The notes beneath the pieces were generated by a model, which was not told the DNA's origin, did not search any database, and saw only the letters and a list, made by a program, of their open reading frames with translations. From assembly GCF_040712315.1 (NCBI RefSeq), contig NC_134015.1, positions 51,623,464 to 51,687,463 of the forward strand: 64,000 nucleotides of DNA, given 5' to 3'. Both the position numbers and the translations under genes were made by a program. Of this stretch, positions 20,356-30,213 are shown one piece after another. Within the stretch, counting starts at the first letter, position 1; each line of letters begins with the position of its first letter. Source of the stretch: Castanea sativa. Taxonomy: Eukaryota; Streptophyta; Magnoliopsida; Fagales; Fagaceae.

Positions 20356-21570
20356 TTTTTTTTTTAAATTTTTTTTTTAATACCAATAAAGGGAGATTAC
20401 AAAAGAGCTAGATTCAGCCAGAAATGTTCAATAGGCACCTGTATTGCCTTTTTAGCTATATTACATAAGGACTTAAGCAGCAAATGGGGAACTAAGATCA
20501 TATGACAGAGGAGATCATTTTGTACCAGAAAATTTAGATCAGCAATCTTGAGTGAGTCTACCAATCCAAAGCCTTCCTGGTGTTGAAGGTCTTGATCATA
20601 CCTCTGTTATCAGTTAGGAATAAGACACCATGAAACCCATGATATTTAGCAGTAAGACAGACATCCACCACAGCTTCCAGCAAAATCCCAAATGCTGTTC
20701 CAGTTAGACTATTATTCATAGCAAAAAACACACAATTTCCCTGGATGTTGACAGCTTCAAAAACAAAAGCACTCATATCCCTTTTCTTATCTCTGAACCC
20801 AGTGACTTTGATAATTAATTGCCAAGGTCCTGCAACGGATTGGATCGGAGTTGTTAATTTTCTTGGGGGCAAGTGTGAGCTGTCTTGTTGTGAGAATGCA
20901 TCCTTGTACCTGCAAGATAGAAATTGCACCATGAGAATTACTTGCATAGGATTAGGAGAAATACCCCTAACCTCTTAGGCTTAGCTGCCCAGCACCCTTT
21001 TGGATAGATTGGAGCTTCCACATTAGTATGACAAACAAAATCAATAGTATCAGATGGAGATTAAACGGAGACAAGATTGGTACCTTTCCTTGAGAAAAAT
21101 CCACAGAGAAATTTCTGGCGAATGTTCCTCCCTAGCCGCCCAAATTCAATCTTGAATCTCTTCTTTGAAGGCACTTGACTGCTGTCCACAACTTCCCCAC
21201 GCTGTAAAATATGACTCTACCCGGATCAGAAGCAGCTGAAGCAAAGGAGTGTGGGCCTGGGCTAAGGTTTGTATTATTAGTATTGAGAAAGTTACTTAGC
21301 CCATTATCCAAGGTAACTGTATGACTATGGGCAGTCTCCACCTGTGGTTCTACATCAACTAAGTATTGGGTCCAAACTCATCCTGGCCCAAGACTTGAGT
21401 CCCTCTAACCTGAGGCCCAGCACTGGAGTCAAACCTAAATCAATTTCTATCCGCTCTTTGGACTAAATTGTCAATAAAAGGATCAGGAATCACAAGCATT
21501 TGTACCCTACTTCATTTCTATGTACCCTATCAGGGCAGTCTTCATTGAGCCTACCCAATCAGGGCAGTCA
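20356..21570 (-). pseudogene. LINE-derived remnant with RNase H (RVT_3-like) fragment, copy A
   Basis: On the minus strand the sequence ends in CTTTATTGGTATTAAAAAA, a LINE-like 3' tail (the T-run at 20356-20390). The frame at 20947-20558 carries an RNase H-like segment: FVFEAVNIQGNCVFFAMNN, then EAVVDVCLTAKYHGFHGVLFLTDNRG, with the Asp of LTDNRG in the place of a catalytic Asp of plant RVT_3 domains. Upstream (21560-21000) are fragments resembling the linker of a LINE gag-like ORF, broken by stops. No reverse transcriptase lies between, so the element is internally deleted. Copy B carries the same remnant without the poly-T tail. Confidence 0.65.
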
Positions 21571-21599
21571 TGGCATCAAAACTTGAGGTAATTTCCTTT

Positions 21600-21800
21600 C
21601 TATTTCTTCTTTCTTCTTTCTTTGCTTATAAAAACAACAATGCTATTGAATATTGCTAGAGTTCTAGTCTTTTCCATTGTTTTAATTTTTTAGAAATGCT
21701 TGATGTTTGTAATTTGTGTTTGATGTACTGTTTTCCATGTACACCCCTGGTGTACCTGGACTTTTGATTAATACACTTCTGTTATTTATATATATAAAAA
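21600..21800 (+). repeat. Possible LINE 3' end upstream of the CFM3 pseudogene
   Basis: The string TGTACACCCCTGGTGTACCT, then TTGATTAATACACTTCTG and a short A-run, looks like the 3' UTR end of a plant LINE read on the plus strand. The CFM3-homologous sequence begins about 30 bases after the A-run. This may be chance adjacency or a chimeric retrocopy. Copy B has the same at about 58275-58475. Confidence 0.4.
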
Positions 21801-21828
21801 ACGACCCATTTCTAGCATTAGTAGTTGT

Positions 21829-24260
21829 TGGATAGATAAATGGAATGAAACCCACAAACAAAATGGCCCGAAACAGCCCCGGGCTGTGTTGAATTATCGT
21901 AGTAGTAGTGGGAGTGGGAGTGGCAATGTGTTGAATTCAAACTCTGTGAAGAGTGATCTTAGTAGTGGTGGTAGTAGTAGTACAATGGAGAAGATTGTGG
22001 AGAAGTTGAAGAAATTTGGGTACGTTGATGATGGTAATGAGGGTAATGAGAGAGTTATTGAAAAAGGGTCTGTGGAGGATATATTTTATGTTGAGGAAGG
22101 AATGTTGCCGAATTCGAGAGGTGGGTTTTTGCCAGAATCGCCATTGGGGGTTGAGAGTATGTTTGGAGGTGATGGAGTGGTAAGGTTTCCGTGGGAAAAG
22201 CCGAAGGAGGAGGAAGAGGAAGGTGGGATTATGGCAGGAGAAAGAGTAGGACTTCATTGGCTGAATTGACTCTGCCAGAGTCAGAGTTGAGGAGGCTGAG
22301 GATTTTGACATTTCAGAAGAAGCACAAGACAAGGATTGGGGGTGCCGGTGTTACTCAAGAGGTCGTGGACATGATTCGTGAGAGGTGGAAGACATCGGAG
22401 ATTGTAAGGCTGAAATTCGAAGGTGCGGCTGCACTGAAAATGAAGAGAATGCATTAGATATTGGAGAGAAAGACTGGTGGACTGGTGATTTGGAGGTCTG
22501 GCACTTCTCTTTCTCTATATAGAGGAGTGAGCTTTGAGGTTCCTGAGGTGAAATTGAACAAACGAATACTTAAGAAAAAAGAGTTTCCTTCTAATTCCTT
22601 ACCAACAGTGACTGAAAAAACTACTAGGGGTCCTTCTGAATCTGGTACTGATGGTAATGTGCATGCACCCCAAGCAAATTCAAATTCAATTGCTGTAGAG
22701 AAGAAAGTCAGGGAACCATTGCCAGAAGTGAAGTATAAGGATAAAGTAGACAAACTTTTAGATGGTCTGGGTCCTAGGTACACAGATTGGCCTGGGTGTG
22801 ATCCATTACCCGTAGATGCAGATATGCTCCCAGCAGTTGTTCCTGGTTACCAACCTCCATTCAGAGTACTTCCTTATGGAGTGAGATCAACACTTGGAGC
22901 AAAGGGTGCAACAAATGTACGAAGGCTTGCCATGGTTCTTCCTCCACATTTTGCATTAGGTAGAAACAGGCATCTCCAAGGTCTAGCTATGGCCATGATT
23001 AAATTGTGGGAAAGAAGTTCAATTGCAAAGATTGCACTTAAGCGTGGTGCACAGCTGACTACTAGTGAGAGCACGGCTGAAGAGATCAAGAAATTGACAG
23101 GAGGCATTCTGCTGTCAAGAAACGAGGACTTCTTGGTTTTCTATAGAGGAAAGAATTTTTTGTCACCAGATGTCACTGAAGCCTTGCTAGAGAGGGAGAG
23201 ATTGGCAAAGTCACTGCAAGATGAAGAGGAGCAGGCACGGTTGAGAGGCCTGGCCTTGATCATTCCAAGAGTTGAAATAACTGAGCAATCTGGAATTGCT
23301 GGTACACTTGAGGAAGCTTTGGATGCAAATGCTAGGTGGGGTAAGACTTTGGATGATCATCATGAGAAAAAAATGATGAGGGAAGCAGAAGTATTAAGGC
23401 ATGCCGACCTTGTCACTGCTGCTGAACGAAAGGTAGCGAGAGCAGAGAGAGCCTTTTCTAAAGTAGAGGAGTCTTTAAAACCAGCACAGCGGCAAGCTGG
23501 CCCAGAGAGCTTAACTGATGAGGAGAGGTTTATGTTTCGCAAATTAGGTTTGCGGATGAAATCTTACTTACTTCTTAGTAGACGTGGAGTATTTGATGGT
23601 ACAGTGGAGAACATGCACCTGCATTGGAAGTACCGCGAATTGGTTAAGATCTTGGTGAAGGCTAAAACTTTTGACCATGTAAAAAACAATTGCATTGGCA
23701 CTAGAAGCTGAGAGCGGAGGTGTGTTGGTTTCAGTAGATAAAGTTTGCAAAGGATATGCAATTATTGTATTCCGGGGAAATAAATATAAGAGACCTGCAA
23801 TGTTGAGGCCAAAGAATCTTTTGACAAAGGGGAAGGCTTTGGCACGTTCAATTGAGCTACAAAGATGTGAAGCTCTCCTTACCCATATTTCAGCCCTTCA
23901 GAGAAAAGTGGAGAGAATAAGATCTGAAATTGAACAAATGGGGAGGTTGTGAAAAACCAAGGGGATGAAGCTTTGTATGACAAACTTGATTCTGCATATC
24001 CTACTGATGATGATACGGAGGAGGAAGGAGATGAGGCTTATCTAGAGACTTCTTACCGTGAAAATGATGGTGAAGATGACAGAAGCTCAATTTGCAACCC
24101 TCAGTCTGAGACAATTTTTCCTTATGATTTCTGAAATCTAGATTCTGAAATAAAATCTGACGTTCCTGAAAAACATGAATATGCAGTGGCCAATTCATCC
24201 TGTGTTGAATCTGATGAAGTAGAGGAAGAAGACAATAGCTTAACGAGATTGAGCCAATGA
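21829..24260 (+). pseudogene. CFM3: CFM3-like CRM-domain pseudogene, copy A
   Basis: CFM3 proteins carry three CRM RNA-binding domains and help splice group II introns in chloroplasts (and mitochondria). Homology starts at WIDKWNETHKQN without the targeting N-terminus. CRM1 ([11 protein letters not shown]...GGAGVT...[13 protein letters not shown]) ends at a TAG (22455-22457) where the family has Glu. CRM2 follows ([16 protein letters not shown]...LFYRGKNF region), then CRM3 ([17 protein letters not shown]...[12 protein letters not shown]), broken by a +1 shift at about 23685. Another shift lies near 23945, a TGA at 24132-24134, and an acidic tail to 24260. Copy A alone has a 1-bp loss near 22235 and an in-frame 21-bp loss near 23413. 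The absence of any visible intron over 2.4 kb suggests a retrocopy. It is dead as a CFM3 gene. Confidence 0.85.
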
Positions 24261-24914
24261 AACAGATAAAAAAATCGTTTGGTGAGACAGAATTAGGACA
24301 TTGTCAAGGAGTTATATCATAAAAAAATCATAATTTCCCAGATAGACTGTCACTCTGTATAAATCATTTTAGCAAGACCATTTGCAGATAAATTATTGTT
24401 GTTTTCTCAGAATTCAAGTTGGTGTCTTGGTCTTTTCTCATTTCTAGATTCTTTAGTTGCACATTTTTCATATGGCAGATGAATTTTTATGTCATTTCTG
24501 GGTGGAGTTAGAGCTCATAACCAAGATGGCTTGCTAATTTGCAAACAATGTACTCAGAATCTGAAAATTTGTAGGTTGATTTTATTTAACAAAAAAATAA
24601 ATAAATTAAGCTGCTGATCTGAAAATTTGTAGGTTGATCTGAATTTTTTTTCAAGACCTTGTTTGATTGGGCAAATGCTATGGGTGTTTTTACTTTTATT
24701 TCTTTACAGGATATGCGTGATTTTTGTACTTTCATTGTTACTTAGTTTTTTCCTGTTGCATCTAGAACACGGCCTGCGTGCTTTTTTTTGTTTTCCTCGT
24801 TTTTCTTTCATATTTTTTCAATGAAGTTTATTACTAATCAAGAATTGTTTTTTTTTTTTTTAATGAATTTTTTCAGGCTGAAAAGGTCTTAAAGCATATG
24901 AAAACCTTAAAATA
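24261..24914. other. 3' flank of CFM3 pseudogene; no gene
   Basis: AT-rich sequence, closely matched in copy B. The first ~300 bases could be former 3' UTR. Twin segments starting TCTGAAAATTTGTAGGTTGAT occur at about 24559 and 24618. Confidence 0.45.
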
Positions 24915-26915
24915 CTATTAGGAAATAAAAAACAAAAAGCTCAAATACTATGCAAACATATAAAATATAATAAATAAATAAAATCTTAAAATTATCTAAA
25001 TTAAAAAAAGTTTAGAATCTATCTCACCATTAATGAGATCCAGAAACTGCTTTCCAATCGGATCCACAATGTTGAACTCTGGGATTTCAAAGCTAGTGGG
25101 CCTTCCATATATCACTTGGAATGATGACTCTATTCCTAAAAGTTCTTAACAAAATTTCTTTAAAACCTTTTGGAAATCTAGTATCCTTATCCCAAATCCG
25201 ATAACTCTCCTCATAAAAAAATTCAGAAAATCCTTCCCCCTTCCACTTAGGATAGTTCATTGCATAGAACTCCTTCTCAAGTAGAAAACCAGACAAATCA
25301 GCCCCACCTTCCTTCGCAAATTGTACATCACTACCAATTGCGGCAAAAGAATTTGCCACCGCATTACAGTGTCTACTAACCCAATCAAGCTCGACGCTGA
25401 AACCCTTTCCCTCAAGTAACTCATCTCTTATCTTCTTTAGGGTTTTGTCAATCGGTGTATCTTTCAAAACCTTATCTTGAGCAAGATTTTGAGGGATGTG
25501 GAGTGTATCCACCTGGATATGAAAGTCCTTCAAACCATATCTATCCGTAACCAGCTTCGCCCATTGGCACACAGCCTTCACATCCAACTCCAAATTGTCC
25601 AAAACACCTCCTTTTCTATCAATGGAAGACCATGATGTACCACAGTATAACGGATAGTAGGCCTGATCGACCACAAGAAGCCTGGTCCCAGCCAATTTCT
25701 AGTAGGTTTTCTATTAGCTATTTACATTTTTAAGTTTTATTTGAGCATTTTATTTATTTACTTTGTTAAATTGTCAGGTATTGAAATTGTTATTAATAGA
25801 CCAACATGGATACCAAGTAAAAATCATCCATTTACCGCCAATATTGATGCTGCAGAGGAGAACTACCTTGCAAATCCATGATGTACCACAGCATAACGGA
25901 TAGTAGGCCTGATCAACCACAAGAAGCCCGGTCCCAGCCAATTTCTTTCCTGGATTTGCTCGGTAGTTCTGCACCACAGCATCAATATTGGCAGTAAATG
26001 GATGATTTTTACTTGGTATCCATGTTGGTCTATTAACAACAGTTTCAATACCTGACAATTTAACAAAGTAAATAAATAAAATGCTCAAATAAAACTTAAA
26101 AATGCAAATAGCTGACAGAAAACTTACCAGAAATTGGTTGGGACCGGGCTTCTTGTCGTTGATCAGGCCTACTATCCGTTATGTTGTGGTACATCATGGT
26201 CTTCCATTAATAGAAAAGGAGGTGTTGTGGACAATTTGGAGTTGGATGTGAAGGCTGTGTGTCAATGGGCGAAGCTGGTTATGGATAGATATGGTTTGAA
26301 GGACTTTCATATCCAGGTGGATACACTCCACATCCCTCAAAATCTTGCTCAAGATAAGGTTTTGAAAGATACACCGATTGACAAAACCCTAAAGAAGATA
26401 AGAGATGAGTTACTTGAGGGAAAGGGTTTTAGCGTCGAGCTTGATTGGGTTAGTAGACACTGTAATGCGGTGGCAAATTCTTTTGCCGCAATTGGTAGTG
26501 ATGTACAATTTGCGAAGGAAGGTGGGGCTGATTTGTCTGGTTTTCTACTTGAGAAGGAGTTCTATGCAATGAACTAACCTAAGTGGAAGGGGGAAGGGTT
26601 TTTTGAATTTTTTGATGAGGAGAGTTATCGGATTTGGGATAAGGATACTGGATTTCCAAAAGATTTTAAAGAAATTTTGTTAAGGACTTTTAGGAATAGA
26701 GTCATCATTCCAAGTGATATTCATGGAAGGCCCACTAGCTTTGAAATCCCAGAGTTCAACATTGTGGATCCGATTGGAAAGCAGTTTCTGGATCTCATAC
26801 ACGGTGAGATAGATTTTGAACTTTTTTAATTTAGATAATTTTAAGATTTTATTTATTTATTATATTTTATATGTTTGCATAGTATTTGAGCTTTTTGTTT
26901 TTTATTTCCTAATAG
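24915..26915. repeat. Long palindrome, copy A (arms ~965 bp, loop ~72 bp)
   Basis: Left arm 24915-25878 is the reverse complement of right arm 25951-26915, with scattered mismatches and a short spacer (25879-25950). Outside the arms the flanks share nothing: the left ends at CTATTA and the right at TAATAG. Each arm contains the second half of an RNase H-like exon, an intron-like AT-rich piece and, in opposite orientation, the first half of that exon (SKNHPFTANIDA). The spacer itself is a piece of the second half. A transcript crossing the centre would fold into a ~1-kb hairpin. The same palindrome is in copy B. Confidence 0.9.
25093..25700 (-). pseudogene. RNase H-like exon fragment in left palindrome arm, copy A
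   Basis: The minus strand encodes ~200 residues: GGVLDNLELDVKAVCQWAKL, then DFHIQVDTLHIP and LDWVSRHCNAVANSFAAIG. This is the order of the later catalytic and C-terminal motifs of plant RNase H-like (RVT_3) domains, with Asn in the last position where Asp is usual. A C-terminal ~70-residue region follows that I do not recognise. Compared with the right arm, 2 bp are missing near 25112, which ends the frame at WKAH. The same 2-bp loss is present in copy B. Confidence 0.55.
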
Positions 26916-27296
26916 TTATTGCAGGACTTATTTCTAATGAGGAAATATCAAGCATTTTATCTTAGTTCTGCTGTGAGGGAGAAGATACTCCCAAAGAAGA
27001 GTATCTGAGTATGTATTTTAATTTAAGTTATAATGGTATTTTGTTTCACACAAATCATACATTGCTTGACTTAATTTATTCTTTTTTTCTTATACTAGTT
27101 GATGTGAACTACATTAAAAAGGCAAGAAAATCTTCTAATGATCTGTAAGTTGATTATTTCCCCTATTTGCTTGTGGTCTGTCTTTTATTTATTTATCTAT
27201 TTTAATTTTATTTTCTTATATAGGTTCAATTTCCTAGAGTCTATTCAAGTTCATTTGGACTCAGACTAGCCTACCTTTTAAAAAGGTTGTTTCTTT
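26127..27296 (+). pseudogene. Unidentified RNase H-like multi-exon gene, copy A, broken
   Basis: The first exon (to 26803, donor GGTGAGAT) holds the RNase H-like motifs LELDVKAV, IQVDTLHI and DWVSRHCNAVANSF, then a region ending in EFNIVDPIGKQFLDLIHG. Exon 2 (26925-27008), exon 3 (27099-27144) and exon 4 (from about 27226) have consensus splice borders and keep phase across each junction. Copy A is disabled by TAA at 26575-26577, TAG at 26963-26965 and an extra G near 27259, all absent from copy B. The upstream part of the gene is not contiguous because the palindrome breaks it. I could not name the protein family beyond the RNase H-like resemblance. Confidence 0.55.
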
Positions 27297-28213
27297 TTCT
27301 CTCTCTCATTTTTTTTATTTGACGATTTTGAGTATATTAAATTGGTTTTTTATATAAAAATTTTAGGGGGTGCTGAAAGTGTTTGCCTAGTACAAAAAAG
27401 GTTCAAACAAAGTGAGTATTTATTAACTCTTATAACATTGCGGTGATTTGGAGCCTTCACCATTGATAACCTTGATAATTGGTTTTGCTCATGTTGTTAT
27501 GATGGGGGTCAGCCCCTTGAATGGTCTTGTATTTGGGGGGTTCATGCAGTGTATTTCAATTTCTGATTTCCTTATGTCTGTTAGTTCTCCTCTTTGATTT
27601 GTTTGTTTTTGTTACAAGTGCAGAATACAAATCTTATAACCTTTTCTCTTCATAGATAAACTTCTATTATCTATATATTTTAAAAAAAATTTATAACCTT
27701 TAAGGAGTAAATATGTAATTACTCAATTTATAACCTGTTGATTTACCTTCAATTTGCTCTTCCTCAAATTTGTGCATTTGTCAACTAAGCCACTTATTTT
27801 GGGACAGACAGAAACAGAGTAATTGAATAAGGAAATAGATAGACTGGCAGGATGTCCCTTTGGTGAGGATCAGAAATTAGGGATACTATGGTACATGTGA
27901 TTCTTAAGTAATATTTTGAGGAAAAAAACTTCATATAAAAGGAGGATCAGATGTTGCCATATAAAGAGTTGTTATCCTCAACAAACCAGGATCATGATGC
28001 ACACTCTAAAAGAATGTATATTTTGTTTAGTCTTTTATGAGACCTCGATCATTTTGTTTTAAACATTTTTCATATAAATATATTTGTCTTGTTGCAAGCC
28101 TTCCCCTTTTGTTAGATAGCGTTTCCATTGAAACCATTGTCTTTTCATCGCAGCTTGTCCTGCTTGACAGATTTGATATCATTCAGACCCTTGGTTAATT
28201 GTTCTACTTGCAG
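27297..28213. other. Spacer, possibly intronic; no gene supported
   Basis: No recognisable coding sequence. It lies between the last visible exon of the RNase H-like gene and the first EFR3-like exon, and could contain further exons of either that I cannot identify. Confidence 0.4.
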
Positions 28214-29319
28214 GCCTGGTTCATGGGCGAATTCTCCCATATTTCAGCTCAATTTGATCATTTGAGTTAACTTGTTACCATCTGTTTCTTAATTTATTTC
28301 TCAAGTATTTTAGTGTTGCTAGACTTGTATATAAAAAAAAAAAGTATTTTGGTATTGCAGGAGCTTTTTTCGAAACTTGTTAATATGTTAGTGCTGTGTC
28401 CTTTGTCTGAGAACTAAACACTTAATAGATTTTTTTGAATTCGATAGCTGTTGAAGTATTCTGCACCAAGCTTAATACTTTTGAGACTTTTTTTTTTTTT
28501 TTTCCCATTTATCTCCCCTTCAAGATAAGTGTGTGGGTGTATATTACCTTTTAATTATTTGTTCTTCTTTTTAGAATTTTTGTGGTTACTTTTTCCTTTA
28601 TCAACACCAGTCTTCCTAATAATTCCAGTGGCATACTTGTTACCTTATGGTTTTATGTTGCAAAACTATTGTTGGCATCCAACGGCTTTCTTCGTTTCTT
28701 CATAAATCAAGTTGTTTCGGCTTTCTTGGAAAATTATGGAAGTCTTAAGAAAAATTGTGATGCTCCTACCCATGGCAAACAAGATGCCCAGAATGGGCTT
28801 GTCGAATAAGCTTCTCCTTCCTCAGATGCCTTGACAGGGATTTCTTCTTGGTGGGTGATAGTGAGTGAGAAAGGCAAAATTTTTTTTTGATAAGTAATAA
28901 AGCTTTATTGAAATCAAAAAGAGAGAGTCCCCTAAGTACACAGGGAGTATACAGGGGGGGGGGGGGGGAACAAATCAAAGACGAATATTACAAACATCAA
29001 GCAAATCCAAAATGGAAGAAAAAGGAATTCCTCCTGACCCATATAGGATATTGTAGTTAAATATCCCTGCATTAATGATCGTATTATAACTACATCTACT
29101 TCTTTTTGGAAAAACAATTTTTATTGTGGGGATGATGCCTAGAATCCCAGATTTTGGTCAAGGGTATGTCAAGTTAGCCAAGGAAGCTACAACTTTACAG
29201 TGTGTCTTGGAATCTTTGTTCTGCTATTTTGATAATGGCATTCGCTGGTCTCTAGAACATGGTGTCACTCTTTCTGTCTTGCTGGACACACAGTCAATGA
29301 TAGAGAAATTTGGTATTTA
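28214..29319 (+). pseudogene. EFR3/SEMI-ROLLED LEAF 2-like pseudogene exons
   Basis: Three pieces match plant EFR3-like armadillo-repeat proteins, which anchor PI4-kinase complexes at the plasma membrane. They are AWFMGEFSHISAQFDH (28214-28261, after a TTGCAG acceptor); FLENYGSLKKN...KQDAQ followed by the SWWVIVSEKGK region (about 28709-28873); and NPRFWSRVC...KLAKEATTL...LFCYFDNG (about 29130-29319, before a GGTATTT donor). TAA at 28807-28809, TAG at about 29142 and a frameshift just after RVC disrupt it. A minus-strand LINE tail sits between the second and third pieces, exactly inside the coding run. Upstream and downstream exons were not found. Family assignment is from recalled conserved phrases. 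Confidence 0.6.
28874..29110 (-). mobile_element. LINE 3' fragment inserted in EFR3-like exon
   Basis: A T-run followed by GATAAGTAATAAAGCTTTATT (minus-strand 3' tail) begins directly after the GAGAAAGGC codons. The insert runs to about 29110, where the EFR3-like sequence resumes. It shares the ...TTATC plus poly-A terminus with the tiny insertion at 14.8 kb. A G-run (28957-28968) lies inside. The target duplication is not cleanly visible, so the insertion is probably old. Confidence 0.65.
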
Positions 29320-29677
29320 AATTTCTTTCAGTTTCTTAAAATTGTTCTCAGTGAACTCAACCTGACTTGCTTTCTAACACAGTTTTGTTCTTTATGAATT
29401 GTCATCTTGGACGTAATGAGTCCCTAGAAAGTAGAAACAACCCTTGTGATGTGTGTAAATAACAGAAACCACGCTAACCGTAATATGGTTGTTCTGACTT
29501 CACTTTTTGTGTCTTATGATGTGCTACTCTTGGTGTCCTTGTTCAGGTTGAGTCTCTGTTATTTACAACTGATGATGACGTTTTACCCAATGCATTCGAA
29601 AGGCCAGCTGATTCTGGCACTCAGCAGGGCATGGAACGTACAATCCTACCGAGTGTTGATGAACTTTAACTTCAGTA
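29320..29677. other. Possible exon of unknown origin in noncoding DNA
   Basis: After a CAG at about 29548, a stretch reading VESLLFTTDDDVLPNAFERP and on to LPSVDEL, ending in TAA near 29670, looks like real coding sequence (good codon texture, no AT drift). I do not recognise the family. It may be another piece of the EFR3-like or a neighbouring gene. Confidence 0.3.
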
Positions 29678-30213
29678 AGTTCTCTATTTTTTGTATATAT
29701 GTATGTATGTGTACATGTGATTTTGTTTTTTGCTCATGAGTGTACGGACGAAGTTTTTACTTTTTTAGATCTTGCTCTTCCTTTGATATTATACAATCCA
29801 GATCCCAATGTTATCAGAATCATGATCCAGATTGTAGAATTATATGATCCTATGATCCCTCTTTTAGCAAATGACTCTGGTCACTCCAGCACTCCCAGAA
29901 TCACTTGGAAATGGAATTGTTTAGGTCAGTAGGATCATACAACTTAGTTCTCTATTTTTTGTATATATGTATGTATGTGTACATGTGATTTTGTTTTTTG
30001 CTCATGAGTGTACGGATGAAGTTTTTACTTTTTTAGATCTTGCTCTTCCTTTGATATTATACAATCCAGATCCCAATGTCATCAGAATCATGATCCAGAT
30101 TGTAGAATTATATGATCCTATGATCCCTCTTTTAGCAAATGACTCTGGTCACTCCAGCACTCCCAGAATCACTTGGAAATGGAATTGTTTAGGTCAGTAG
30201 GATCATACAACTT
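29678..30213. repeat. 268-bp direct tandem duplication
   Basis: Units 29678-29945 and 29946-30213 both start AGTTCTCTATTTTTTGTA and differ at only a couple of positions. The identical 77-codon frames in the two units are carried along by the duplication and resemble no known protein. Confidence 0.95.

Larger units (their letters stand above)
12913..27296. repeat. Segmental duplication, copy A
   Basis: From AATTCTTATGAGCATTTAC onward, the sequence is collinear with 38968-64000 once two insertions (15973-16742 here, 45031-56452 there) are removed. Similarity runs through the LINE remnant, the CFM3 pseudogene, the palindrome and the exons of the unknown RNase H-like gene, and is still continuing where copy B meets the window end. 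The true end is therefore unknown. Differences are scattered substitutions, small indels and microsatellite length changes. The spacing of 26,055 bp would be the period if this is a simple tandem duplication. Confidence 0.95.

Noticed and set aside
22454..22783. Minus-strand ORF opposite the CFM3 pseudogene
   Set aside because: Shadow of the coding strand. The CRM-domain motifs are on the plus strand.
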